This document shows, piece by piece, positions 38,342 to 50,083 of a DNA stretch of 64,000 nucleotides; the stretch's first letter is position 1, and the number at the start of each line of letters is the position of its first letter. The DNA is from Heterotrichella gracilis (lineage: Eukaryota > Sar > Xanthophyceae > Tribonematales > Xanthonemataceae). A model generated the notes under the pieces. That model did no database searches. It worked only from the letters and a program-made list of their open reading frames with translations, and was not told the DNA's origin. The translations under genes and the position numbers were made by a program. Where the stretch lies: contig JAULBX010004332.1 in NCBI GenBank assembly GCA_032358255.1, forward strand, positions 1 to 64,000, in the 5' to 3' direction.

Positions 38342-39925
38342 TTGAATGCTGCGTTGGACACTGTCAGCCTTGGTCAACGGCTACTCGTATATTTTCATCT
38401 CACTGAGCAACTGTACTCAAATTGGAGGCCGCGTCGCAGATCAGTGTGCCTATTGTACGATGCATCTTTACAATTCTCGTGGGATTTTTGTGCCTTGGTG
38501 AGATGTGACACGGCCTCGATCCAGTGATCCCATCATGGTTATGAAAAGCTAGGGCTTGATACCGGGTAGGGTCCCTCGCTTGGATGCTACACGCCACGTC
38601 GCTTGACACATTAGATTTTTTTAAGTCACATGTTCACCTGGCAGTGTAAAGTTGCAGTGTTGACCATTTCTATCTGTGCCACAAAGTTTCTTATTCATGG
38701 TTGCTGTTGTCTTCCCATTGTCGTGCAACGTTTCTGCAAATGGGGCTGCAATCCCGGCTGGGCCAGCTGCTCAGCCACATTCCTTTCAGAAGATGTGTGA
38801 CATCATTTATGTACATATTTACAAGTTGGTTACCACAGAGGATGGATATCCCAAACTGTTCCTGATCTGTGAATTCATTGACGCAAAAAAGATACACGTC
38901 AAATTCGTTACCCGGCTAGCATACCACCACATGCTGCCCACGGTAGTTCCCAATACCCATTTGACACAACCATGTGCTGAATTCGCGTAAGTACCTGATC
39001 AATTGGGCAGCGTGAGAAATACCTTTAATACTGATTCATTTGAGCTGTTAGAGGCTCTCAGTTCAAATGAATCAATTGTTAAAGTCGAGGCTCAAGTCTA
39101 AAATGACGGCAACAGGCTCTACAACATTACCTAACATTAATATAGAGATGGGCGGGCGAATTTTTTAAATGCAATCCCGGGTAAATTCCGATACCCCCCA
39201 CTTGTTGTTCCCGCCTTTGCATGAGCACCACGGCGTAGCCACAGATGTGGAGGGTATTGGAACTTAGCCAGGATTGCATTACAAAATGTCCTCCTGCCCA
39301 CCACTGGGCCAGGGACCCATGCATAGAGTAAATGAAAGTACAAGGCTATATTGTGCGCGAGATATCCTGTCTGATGTGCAGCCAGTTGGCAGGGCATAAC
39401 CTTAGCGCTGCACTAATCAGCCTCAGGACAGAAGGAGGGTGGGACTACTGCCCTGCAAGGAAAATCTCACGGTATAAGAACAACAAACGCAGGGAGAGAA
39501 AACCTGACCTATGGGTACTAGCCATAACAATCACCCTGCACAGCTAGCTTTACAACTGTAGTTGCTGGTGTGCGAGTTGTCACCGACGCCAGGCTGGCCT
39601 TGGGGGGGGGGGGCGCTGACTGGCTGTAGAGGTGCTGGTGATGTCTGGGGTGCCAGTGTGGGCTCCTTGGGTGCTCACAACATTAACATGACATAGTGGC
39701 TATCTTGGCTCCCATTGCCATCGAGGCTGACCAATGTTGACCGTTCATAAAGCCACCACGGTTGAGTATTCATGCTGCTGCGGAACTCCAGGCCTCTTCA
39801 ATCTTGTCACAACCTCTTCTTTGCATCCAAAGCTGCACAGCTCTCAGGATCATATGTCCGCTTGTTTGCTGTGAACAGTGAGGGTCCAGGTCAACAGCAA
39901 CCCCACAAGGTGTAGTTCAGTGCGG
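38342..39925. other. Gene-free spacer with a hairpin and a G-run
   Basis: It holds the 3' flank of the FkbM-like gene, the inverted repeat at 39032-39074 and a run of about 13 G near 39601-39613. A 104-codon ORF at 38676-38990 has no recognisable features. Confidence 0.45.
39032..39074. repeat. Inverted repeat (12-bp perfect arms, longer with one mismatch)
   Basis: TGATTCATTTGA at 39032-39043 and TCAAATGAATCA at 39063-39074 are exact complements. The arms extend inward (GCTG against CAGT) with one mismatch. Confidence 0.75.
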
Positions 39926-39962
39926 TCAGTTGGATATGGGTTGCAGTGGTGTTGGCACAGTA

Positions 39963-40795
39963 TCAGCCAGTTTGCCTACCCGTGATGATCCAGGAAACGG
40001 CTGGGAGCTGCTGGCACCAGTCCCAAGTCTGGTGTGGCTTCGGATAGCTGGGGTAGGTTGGCTGCCTGGGGTAGAGTGGTTGACTGGCAGCAAAAGGTGG
40101 CTGCCAGGGGTGGGCCGCTGCATACTTGATGGTTGCCCTCACGCAAGACCTCCTAAACTCATTCAAGGGGAGGTCGTTGGCCTTTAGCTTCAGGAAAGCA
40201 GAGTCAGCTGGCCCAGAGCGTACAAAGCCCACCCGCTCTATTGCTTCAAATATGGCCTGAAAGTCAGCCTCTGTTGGACTAACAATCTGTCTGAAGCACT
40301 GCTCTATGGTAGGCATACTGGCAACATGCTACTAACTGCAAGACAGGGCTGGCGTTGGCACAAGACGTAAGAGTCAACTAGGGGTTTGTGTCCAACAAGC
40401 TGGTCAAACACCTCACTTAGCGTAGCCCGTATGCCCTTTGAGTGTATATGCCTTTGGTTGACGGACGCATTGAAGAGAGCGTTCCTGACGTTTAGAGTCA
40501 TGGAGTCTATATATAGGCTATCTCGATAGTCGAGAAGCATGCAATAATTCAAGGGCATTGATGGCATGGCACTGGACAAAAATATAATCAATTTCCGGAA
40601 AAAGAAAAAATAAATCAGGGCGATTTTTGCAAGAACTAGATGTACATTGCATTCAGGTCGCCATTGGCGACTCGCCAAAAGATAGTCCAGGTTGGTGCAA
40701 CAATTCGTTCTTTGGACGGCTTTGAACAACCCATTCAATATCAACCCAACTTGCCTCCATGCTGTGTAAGGTCCCAGTACGAGAGAACCCTTCAT
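39963..40795 (-). other. Two adjoining open frames of unknown nature
   Basis: The frames are 40795-40304 (163 codons) and 40316-39963 (117 codons from an ATG). The second reads like coding sequence (PTEADFQAIFEAIERVGFV, LKLKANDLPLNEFRRSCVRA) and ends in a Pro/Tyr/Gln-rich tail. The first ends with TLSEVFDQLVGHKPLVDSY. They may be two exons of one gene, but no clean splice joins them. No family is recognised. Remains of a transposon gene are possible. Confidence 0.35.
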
Positions 40796-41556
40796 CGGCG
40801 TTAGTGGTCGACATCAGACCAGACCAGGTGAGCCACTTCTATAAGCTGCACGCGCCTTCACTAGTATCAGCGTGGTCTCTGGAGCTTTTGGCAAGTTTCG
40901 TAAGTCAGCGCACTTCGAGATGGGTTGCTGGAACGGAGTTCTTATGTAGCGGTGGATGCTAGAGGTGTCGAGCTGAATGCACCCTTGTATGGCCAGTTGC
41001 CAGGGTGAAGGACACGCGGTTCTTGCAGCACGGTAGTCCATGTTGCAGTCCGTAGTTCACGCTCTGGGCTTCAAAGTGGGCTTTGTGTGTATGCATGCAT
41101 ATTGAACTGCAATGGGTGGAAATGGGGGAGCCCGCTACCCCATCTCTTAAGACTGGTAGATACGTCTTGGCTTGCGCAGCCTAGAGATCCGTGCAGGTTC
41201 CTCAGGCATGTAGGGTTGAAATCCTGTTCACTGGGCTGCAGATTCCTTTGCTACAATCCCCAAACGGCCCATCAACAGTGGTGGCTGGGCGAAGCACTCG
41301 GTCGCCTGCAGTACAAGCCGTGCTGCGCAGTGGCACCTGGGAGTTGTGGACAGCTTTGGGGTACTGCCAGCAGTCACCTGCAACCCGCACTTGAGCAGGA
41401 TCGATTTAGCAATACTGCCAGCTGTCAGTGTCACCTGCGAGCCACGCTTGAGCAGGCCTGAGTGGCAGCGTAGTCCCTCCCACTGTGGGTTGGCTGCCCT
41501 AACCCGCTGAAGGGCACCTGGTCCTTGACAAGGCACCACAGCAGCGCAGCCTCGCG
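40796..41556. other. Spacer upstream of bL36 with a short direct repeat
   Basis: A block near 41378-41399 (gtcacctgcaacccgcactt) recurs at about 41435-41457 (gtcacctgcgagccacgctt), about 57 bases away. It lies about 100 bases before the bL36 start. Nothing else is supported. Confidence 0.45.
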
Positions 41557-41766
41557 ATGAAAGTGCGTTCCAGCATCAGGCGCATGTGTGAGAAGTGCGT
41601 GATCGTGAAGCGGCGGAAGCGCCTGTTTGTGGTGTGCAAGGACAACCCCAAGCACAAGCAGCGGCAGGGCTACCACACAGCAGCACCGGCCGCAGAGGGG
41701 CTGCACTTTGGCTCACCCATGCAGCCATTGGGCGCTCAAGGGGTTGTCATGCCACACAACTGGTAA
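41557..41766 (+). CDS. rpmJ-like: Ribosomal protein bL36 (nuclear copy, organellar) with C-terminal extension
   Basis: The frame begins [20 protein letters not shown], then [18 protein letters not shown], the bL36 fold with its zinc ligands (C11, C14, C27 and H33 by the usual CxxC-C-H pattern). It then adds about 30 residues rich in Gly/Ala/Pro, where bacterial bL36 stops. The ATG at 41557 is preceded by an in-frame stop at 41500, so there is no long presequence in this frame; bL36 of mitochondria is often short. As a bL36 the product joins the large subunit of the mitochondrial (more likely) or plastid ribosome. The frame ends TGGTAA, where GTAAGG could instead be a donor joining in phase to an exon beginning at about 41908 (VNPGLLQQ), giving a longer tail to 42131. 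Which end is used cannot be told here. Confidence 0.85.
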   Translation: MKVRSSIRRMCEKCVIVKRRKRLFVVCKDNPKHKQRQGYHTAAPAAEGLHFGSPMQPLGAQGVVMPHNW

Positions 41767-42892
41767 GGCAGAGCTAGTGTAGTAGTACTGTGGGTCACAG
41801 CGCAGGCCATGCCTAGTGAGTGTGCCTGCTGCGTGGACTGGCACAGAAAACCCTAGTCTGGTGACCTCACGCCACCACTCAACCCGCATGTAACTTGTTC
41901 ATCAGGGTTAACCCGGGCCTGCTGCAGCAAACGATAGCTTCCATGGCTGCCCTCCCCTTCACCCACTCGACTCACTTACCCCTCCCTCCCCTTGGTGCAG
42001 CTCCACTTCCTCCCCATGGAACCCCTTCTCCTCCGCCTCCCTTGGAGTGCAGCTGTGGCAGCGCATGGTGGCGCACAGGGGCAGCGCGCGCGCACTGCCG
42101 CTGCAGTGACGCCCGAGGGTTATGGGCATGAGAGGGCATCTGGGAGGAGGCACAGGGTTGGCTGGGGATGGTTTTGTGGGGTAGTGACGGCTTGGGGAAA
42201 GCCAAGGGAAACCAGACGCTGAGTAGTGGCATCCTCTACCAAGGCACTCGTCAAGCGTAGCAATTTTGGTGCATTTGCAAGTTGAGCCGGGTAGTGGTAT
42301 TGTTTGCCACACCTGCGGCGCTTCCGTTGATGAGTACTACTAAACTGAATGACGTGGTTGGTGGTTGGCATAGCCACTGCAAGTATTCTTGTCTAAATTC
42401 AGGCATAGCTGCTGGATGGCTGCATGATTGTGCCACACAAAGACAATTGTAACAACCTACCTTCTTGGATACAATTTGGACTGTTGATTAAAAGCACATC
42501 GCGATTGATATTCAATGTGCAACTTTTGTTCAAAAGTTACAATCACCTGCCGTCAGTCTATCCCCTTATTGGCCGTGCCACTTTAAGTCAGTTGCCATAT
42601 TGCTGGAAGAAAAGTGAACACATCCCCCAACAACGCGACTCACACCAAACTAGCAAGTGTTGCAAAAAAACTCATACGGCAGCAATTAGCGGTAGTGGCA
42701 ATGGCACGTTATCTGCAGACTGAGTAAAGTCAAACAATGTGCACTAGCTGCAATATTCACTAAAAGAACGGTGTTGGGTGGGAAATAGGACACATCTAGT
42801 GCACATTGCCAAACAACGGTAACTAAACAACTGCAATAGAAAGATTGTCAATCGGCTATCACTACTTGGCTTAGCCAGGGTCAATGGTGGCC
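41767..42892. other. Spacer with a possible second bL36 exon, otherwise nothing seen
   Basis: The first ~370 bases may contain an alternative bL36 exon (41908-42131). The remainder, to the F-box gene end, has only short frames. Confidence 0.35.
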
Positions 42893-44229
42893 CTATGGCA
42901 GCGGCATGTGCCCGTGCAGCCAGCTAACACACCGCTTGTGTTCCTCCCACGCCTCACGCCCACCCTCCCTCCCATACTCGTTGAACTCGTCTTCAAACAC
43001 CACCCGCCCTGTGCCTTGCACTGATATGCTGTGGCACCCGAAGTCGCCCAGGAGTGCAATCCCAGCACTCTCGTTTGGCCACCTGCACCAGTTGACCACC
43101 CACAGCTCTGGATGGAAGGGCAGCTGTATATGCACCGCCACTGCTGGAACAACCTCCACCCGTGTGAGGTTGGGCAACGGGGGGAGCATGAGGACGTGCT
43201 TAAAAGCACCCACGCTGCGCTCGTCCAAGGTGAGGTGCTGCAAGCTGGGCAGCTGCTCCAGCGCATGCGTGGAGACCTCAAGTGGCAGGCCTTGTATGAC
43301 CAGTGATGTCAGCTGTGGGGTGCCTGAGAATAGGTCCTCAAAACGCACGCGTGGAAGTCGGTTGGCAACATCCCGGGGACTACGCCTGTCTGAACGAGGG
43401 CGAGGGACAGCAGGGAGGTGGGGAGGTCACCTGGCCCAGCCCTTAGCTGCTTGACCCGATGGCACCGCACCTCCACGCTTGTCAGCGCCGTGAGTTGGCG
43501 CATGTGAGAGGTAAAGTTCACGTGGGTGGCCTCACGCTCGCCCCCATGCACGCACAGCTGCTGCAGCCCCGGAAGGCAACCCAGTTGACAAAAGACTTCT
43601 AGCCCGTTCAGCGTGAGGGATGTGACGCTGGGAAGGGTAGGTAGCTGTGGCAAGAAGCTGCTATATCCTTCGGAGTCAAAGGAGCCCAGTTTCAGGCACT
43701 GGAGGTTGGTGAGTGCCGTCAGCCCTGCCAAGCACTCCAAGTTGGTCCCGTGCAACCCTAGCCGGAGGTTGAGGTGGGTGAGCTTGGTCAGAGAGCCCAC
43801 GTGGGACAGAAGCTCCCTTGAAGTGCTGCAGCAAGGTATGGCGAGGCGTTCGATGCTGCGCAGGCTCCCCAGCAGCTGGACCCACTGGTGCTCACTCCAA
43901 GCCACCATGAACTCCGGGTCTCCCTTAATGCCTGGCCCAAGGAGGCTCAGACTGCGTGTACCGGGCAGCCGCTTCAATAGCCAATCGAAGAAGGACGGGC
44001 CATTAGGGAAGGTGGCCGTGTATTGCCACTTGTGCTGCTGGAACCACTGCACGATGTCGATGGACCCCCACAGCTCGCTAGGCCGTGCGAGGAGCGCATG
44101 CCACCGCTTGCACACGGTCTGCAGAGGGGCGAGGCTGGAGGCTGAGTCGCTGAGATGGATGCGGCCGAATATATTCTCCAACAAATCATCCGAGAGGGTG
44201 TGGATGGCGGCCTGTGGGTGGGTGGCCAT
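42893..44229 (-). CDS. F-box / LRR protein with a frame break or 47-nt micro-intron
   Basis: The start is the ATG at 44229 (MATHPQAAIHTL). An F-box follows at about residues 8-55 (LSDDLLENIFGRIHLSD, then LQTVCKRWHALLARPSELW). Leucine-rich repeats come next (LTHLNLRLGLHGTNLECLAG, LQCLKLGSFDSEGY, LPSVTSLTLNGLEVF). The frame runs to a stop at 43309, but LRR-like coding continues in another frame from about 43336 (DLFSGTPQLTSLVIQGLPLE, LPSLQHLTLDERSV, LPNLTRVEVV) to 42893. Removing 43383-43337, which begins GTAGTC and ends TTGAG, is 47 bases and joins the frames exactly (LALVQTG joined to DLFSGTP). Otherwise it is a frameshift or sequence error. Its role should be SCF substrate recognition, by family. 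It is not a close copy of the F-box gene at 4664; the repeats differ. Confidence 0.8.
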
Positions 44230-45475
44230 CGCAATGAAAGTAGGGCTAGCTAGGTTGCAGCACCAGAAACGAGTGACTGAAGAGGTCTGAGGAGGGAATG
44301 ACCAGGGATTCAACGGTGCCTTGTCTTGTAGGTTTGGTTGTTGACGTTCGCCTGCAGGAGAAGGGGCGGTACGTGTGGTGAGAGGGGGTTGGGGGTGGGT
44401 GTCGCTTGGCGCACCGTTTCACAGCACCGCTTCACAGCACCAGCCTGGAGGCAGCTGCCCACTACGATTTTCCGCACCGCAAGTATGCAAGTACTAGCAA
44501 CGAGCTTGCAACGCAATTATTTAGGTCGAATGAGCAGCTGGTTGTGAACGGTAGCGCGCAGCACTCGTCATGCCGAGCTTGCGGGAGTCTGGAAGCAGAT
44601 GCATGCATGCATGCATGTGGGGGCGCCTGGGTAACCACTTGTGCATCTGTCCGTCTTTATACAAACAAAGGATACCAGAGTGTTTGGTTTAACAAGGTGC
44701 CCACGAATACATTATCTGGGAAGTATTGATGCAAGGTTGCTTCAACACAGTGTCTGTACAGCTCAGGGCGTTGGTCAACACACAAATCTTACCTGTAGTG
44801 ATGGCTGGAAGTTCGCAAAGGAGTTCGCAACATGCAAGCCGCAAGCACGTCAAAAGCTTGCGGAGAGGGTGTCCAAGCCATCCGAGGCGTGATGTACTGA
44901 CGCCGCACATGCTCCTCCCTGTGAACCCTAAAGAAAACCCTCTTGCCTCGACCTATGTCGTTGACAATGGCTGCAATCACAAAGCTTGGCTATATGGGAG
45001 TTCACTGAAAAAGTTAAGCAGCACAATGGTTGCCATATCAACACCGGCCAGTCGTAAGTATGTACTGTCGGTGGGAACGGACCCCAGCAGGAACCCACTG
45101 ACCTAGCAACATTCGTGACAGCCAACACCGCTGCGCTCACCCTTGACAGGCAAGCCTGCAAGTAATGGTACCGCGAAAAGAATATGTTCAACCTGTAGGT
45201 AGCGGTTTCGTCTTAAACTAAAGTACAACTGGTAACTCCCGGTACTCAAGTGGAAAACGCTGAGTCAGGCACCTCACACTCGACAATTCTTCAATACATC
45301 ACACCACACCCACCCAAAGTCCTGCCCCTCCTTTCATGACAATATGTCATCACCCCACAACCCACCCTCAAAAGACCCCCAGCCGGCTCGACCCCGCGCC
45401 TCCCCCTCCCTCAGAGATCATTCTACCATGCCCAGGTACCCCTGCTTCAAACCCTACACCCTAAACCTAACTCCC
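44230..45475. other. Gene-free spacer with a (GCAT)n run
   Basis: The spacer is 1.2 kb upstream of the second F-box gene and downstream of the carrier. A GCAT repeat (gatgcatgcatgcatgcatg) lies near 44599-44619. A CCCTAAACC motif occurs near 45460. No gene is supported. Confidence 0.5.
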
Positions 45476-48400
45476 TCACAAGTTGTTCACCATGCCCAGG
45501 TATGCCTTCATGAAGTCGTACACCGTGAAGCCGATGGCTGTCGAGGGCACCACCTTGAGATAGTTGATGCTCAGCCCAGCATACAACCCCCGCAGGCCCC
45601 CAGCCGCCCACACCAACCGCAGCCCCTGCGCAGTCCCCGTGATCCTCCCCAGGGGTGTCACCCCCCCCTTGACCCCCGCAGGCGCCATGGAACCCTTCCC
45701 GCCCACACCCTGCACCTGCATCTGGCGCCGAACCACATCCAGGGGGTAGGTTATGGTCTGCGCAACCAGGCCGGAGACCGCGCCAAAGGACAGCATGACG
45801 GGTACCGGCAGGCGCTGTGGTTGGGACGTGGGGGCAGGGGCGCCTGGTAGCGGCTGCGTGGGGGCCAGCCAGTGCCGGTAGTTGTGCTTCATGGACTGGT
45901 ACACGTAGAACTTGAGGCCTGGAGGGTGGAAAGTGCGCGTGGCTGCCAGAGGGGGAACAAGAGGGCAAGGGGGACAGGAACGTGCAGTGATGGGTGTGGT
46001 ACTGGCAAGGCATGGTGGTGCACGTGATGGGGGTGCAGGGTGGTGCAGGTGCCTGGAGGAGCAGAGTAAGCACTTCATGCAGCTGAAACTTTACAGTTCC
46101 CAGTTGCACATTGTTGCAGTTGTGGTAATCACTGTATATCAACATGCCATGGCTGATGATTGCAAGGTGGAGCATGGTGAGCAGATGTTAGATGTACAAT
46201 ATTATATGGACATGACACATGCAAGTGCATGAATGGCGGGAAAAACAACCCAAACATGGCGCACACCCTACACCAACATGCAATCCTTCTTTAGAGTGCC
46301 GCACCAGCGTAATTGCTGTAGAAATTATGGCAATCACTATATATCAACATGCCATGGCTGATGAATGCATGGTGGGGCATTGTGGGCAGACATGCATGTA
46401 CCTCTCCATATATGTGATCATGAACGCATGCCACATGCAAGTGCATGGATGGGAAAGCCAACCCGCACACCAAGATTTCCCCAGTGCTTAACGTGCCGCA
46501 CCTGCGTAGGGCAGTATGCCGAGGAGCGTGGGGCCCATACCCCGGTACAACCCTAGGAACCCTTCGTTACGCACAGCACCCGCTATCGTGCTGCGGATGG
46601 TTGCCCGCACAGGAAGCGGCCGCGCTCCGCCCCCCGCTTGCGTCGCCTGTGGTGCCCCTCCTGTTGTTGCAAGGGCTGGCGCACCAGGGGCATCGGTTGC
46701 GTACGCCAGCCGCGTGCGCACCAGGTCAAGCGGGTAGGTGAACACAACAGCGGTGGCCCCTGCACGCAGGGGAGGAAGTGAGTGGTCATCATGCAGGGAG
46801 GTGGTTGTTGGCTACATGATTCATGTGGTGGGTGGAAACCACTGCGGTGGCTTGACTTTGGGGGGGGGGGGTTGCAACAGACACCATGAGGGGCCTCCCT
46901 GTGCGATCACTGACCCCGTCATTGTTTGTTCTCGGGTCCCAAACAAAGCACCTAATATGGTATACCTGCATCCTCACTGCTAAGGCAAGGTGAGGAGCAC
47001 ACTGCTGGCACTAGGACACTCAGGGTGGTGGGAACCCAATAATGGGGTTTCACATGTACATGACTTGCTCAACATCTGCCATTGTACCAGTGGCCTCTAA
47101 CAGGGGTTGCCTGAGGGTTTCCGTCCAATGTACCTGCCCCACTTCCTGCCAGCAGGTCCCAGAAGGGGGACACGTCATGCGAAGGGATGGGCTCCCCCCC
47201 CCTGCTCACAGCCATCACCAGCAACCTGCACACATAGGTGGGGGTTCTGATCATGCAACTCATCCAGCTGATTGCAAAGTCACTTTCCACAGTTCAACTT
47301 GATCAGCACATGCAAGGACCAACGGGGTGCAGTAGGTCAAGGGGCCAAAAGCTTTTTGCAGCAGCGATTTGCAAAAGCAACCATGCTGGGTACGCACAAC
47401 GAAGGATAGACAGTCGCACAAGCGCCTCCGTCTCGGGTGCAGATTAAAAGGTGGAGGCAATGGGCGTTTATCATGCAGGTTTGTAACTGTCCTCTATGTA
47501 TCATGCAGGATTAAGGGTTTAGGGGTTACCTGCGGTAGTGCTCGTACGCCCCAAAATGGATGGCTGCGTACGGTACGATGCGCAGCACACTGGCGCTGTT
47601 GCCCCTGCAGGCAATGAAATACATTAGCAACATACGCACCAGCACCCAGCGGGACCCAGCAGCACAAATGGGTATACATACGTGACACACCACACCATAT
47701 GCTGCGGCGCGATACACTGCACCACCACCTTGGTGACAAGGGATCAAATGGGGCATGCCACGCAGACGCAACTGCTCTGTACCCCGCATTCAATTAGGAT
47801 TGCACCTGGCTGCCTGGCACTCCCTGGTGCTGTGTGTGTATGTGGCACAGTGCAGTGGGGGCTGATCAGCAGAACACGAGCGGTGCAGGTTGTAGGCAAT
47901 CACCGGCCCTAAGAGGGGGTACCGGGACAACCAACATCGCCACCCACCGGTGCCATCGCATAGGCATTCTCCCAGCACCACCTCGCTACCGCAACACCGC
48001 CAGTGTCCCCGCGCCACCACTACTCCATCACCACCACTACCGACCACCACAGCGCCCCATCACCACCCCCACCACGGCCCAGCCTCAAACCTACTTCCAC
48101 AGCCCCTTGACCCCCTCTGTGTGGAAGATGTCAGTGAGCGTGTGCGGGATGCTGCTGCCGCGCATCTTGCCTGTCTGCACGCACACAAACCAACTTTACC
48201 CTCTGCAACTGCGTTGAACAATAATAACCGCTAGGGCTTGTGTGCAAATGACCAATGTATTGTTTTGCCTGCGGGCACCTACTCCATGTACATGAAACGA
48301 CAGTCATTGGATTCTGCACTCGAACATGAGTTGCAACAGCACCATGCGCAGGCTTTGTTGACATGGGTGCCGGAGGGTCGAAGTATTGAGGCTGCAGCAT

Positions 48401-49143
48401 GGCGTCATGTGGCGAGGAATAAGTGCCACATGCATTGTGATGTTGTGTTGGGTAGGGCGTGCGTCACATGCAGCATAATATGATGCAGCAACAGGCTTGC
48501 GTCACATGCCTCTCGACATGCTACCGCCATAGGACTCTAGACCCTCTCCACAAAAGGCCCTCACCCTAAACCCTAATCCTCTTTGCTTGCATGTGTGCCT
48601 GGAACAGGATCTTGACCCTCACTCAACCCCAATCTCTTGTGCATGCATGCGTACCTGGAACAGGATCTTGACCCTCTCCAGGGGTGCCACGCAGGTCTTG
48701 GCAGTGGCCCCCGCCATGCCCCCGGCCAACAGCTCCTGCAGACAACAGGAGCGGTGAGAACCCTGGAAAACCCTTGGCACAACCCTCCCACACACCCTTA
48801 TGGGTGTGTGAACATGGGAGAAGGGGTAGGGCAGCAAGTTGGTCTTTTAAGTGCAGGCCAGGGAATGCGCCCTGCTGATTAACCATGACAATACATGTTT
48901 GCTGGCACATGCCGTGCATTGCTCAAAGCTGCAGGGGGCATCGCACATGGATGTCGCCGTCTCATGATGGCTCACAGCACCTGGCCACAGCGCAATGACC
49001 GTTTACATGCACCCGTGCATCGCAGCAGCACCCCCTGACCTCACCTTGAGTGGCAGCGGCAGCTGCGTGAGGTTGCGCTGCAGGCGCGGGTAGTTGGCCG
49101 AGGGCACAGGCGCAGGGGAGGGGACGCTGTCGTCGAGCACCAT
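45476..49143 (-). CDS. Mitochondrial carrier (SLC25 family), coenzyme A/ADP carrier type
   Basis: Seven exons in phase: 49143-49045, 48735-48655, 48174-48095, 47604-47530, 47225-47134, 46759-46502 and 45918-45476 (375 aa). Three carrier repeats are complete, each with the signature: [11 protein letters not shown] (about residues 50-60), [11 protein letters not shown] and [11 protein letters not shown]. Other hallmarks are [40 protein letters not shown], and [20 protein letters not shown] near the end. Sequence order and detail are closest to plant CoA carriers and SLC25A42/Leu5, inner-membrane exchangers of CoA or adenine nucleotides; the substrate is inferred. The loop after the second signature is long and Ala/Gly-rich. 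The ATG at 49143 is chosen because the frame upstream has no ATG; an additional 5' exon cannot be excluded. Two introns contain copies of exon ends (see findings). Confidence 0.9.
46118..46520. repeat. Tandem duplication of about 205 bp covering the exon 6 donor and intron 6
   Basis: Copy A lies at about 46118-46325 and copy B at about 46328-46520. Shared runs include tatatcaacatgccatggct, cacatgcaagtgcatg and gtgccgcac. In copy B the last run is the real exon 6 end and donor; in copy A it lies inside the intron. Confidence 0.85.
48595..48676. repeat. Exon 2 end with donor duplicated 56 bp downstream in the intron
   Basis: The run gcctggaacaggatcttgac and neighbours at 48595-48620 match 48651-48676, the end of exon 2 plus donor. 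The real donor reads GTACGC, the copy GCACAC. Confidence 0.9.
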
Positions 49144-50083
49144 CGCGAGGGATTTCCCCTTGGCAGCCGCTGGACCCAACGGGTGGGGTGGACCGGCTGC
49201 CCTATCTGTGCGCCATGGCGCTGTGGTGCCAGGCGCCAACCCTCCTGACGATAAGGACCCCTAAAATGTCCTCACCCGGCCACGGGGCTATCAGTGTGGT
49301 TTAAGTGTGCTAGTTGCTGTTGTATAAGGCAAGGTGTGTGGTACGCACACTGCCCTCCTGCTGTGAGCTACTGCCACCAGAGTAGCTGGCGTCTGTGGTG
49401 GTACACGCAACTGCGGGCGGGATGTTTAGGTGCCAGGTGCAGGCGGTGAAGAGCTGGGCATAGTAAGGCTGACAGTGGTGTTCGAATGTCAACAAAGATC
49501 TATCAAGCTAACGCCACTGCGGTCCCCTGTATGAAGTCCCTGACCCAGGTAGGTGTGGGGTAGGTGTGATGTGACTATGAGAACCCTGATCTGCACCGTC
49601 GCTACAGCGAGCGATGGGCTGCACGGTACGAACAACAAGATGAACTTCGTAAACAGTGGGGACATTAACAAGAACAGCAGGGTGTTCGATTGAAGGCGCA
49701 CGGCTACACGACCACCGTGGTATCATATGCATGCATATAGGCACGGAGGGTGTTGTTGCCTATAGATACGCAAGCGCAGTGTGGACAGCTGTTATCTAAT
49801 TTTGCTTAAAGCCCAACTTGTGAAGCCTTTTGCTTCGAGCATTTGCGTGTTTGTTTTGCTACACCCTCCAAGCCATTTGGTGATACTGAAACCCAAATCG
49901 GGGAGGGAAATGGCCATGCATGCGCCACGTGGTAGTACTCCTGTGCCAGCTGACAGTGTGCAGACCTCGCCTTACCAACCAACAGGCGCCCAGCACTTTA
50001 TACAACAGTGTACGCCTGTGCCTTTCAAACACAGCTGCTTGCAAGCCTGGAACAGAGGAGTCCTCGACGCGCAACCCAGCACG
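49144..50083. promoter_or_regulatory. Divergent spacer between carrier and module-protein gene
   Basis: A 0.94-kb region holds both 5' flanks. No motif is recognised. The frame of the plus-strand gene stays open upstream to about 49781. Confidence 0.3.
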
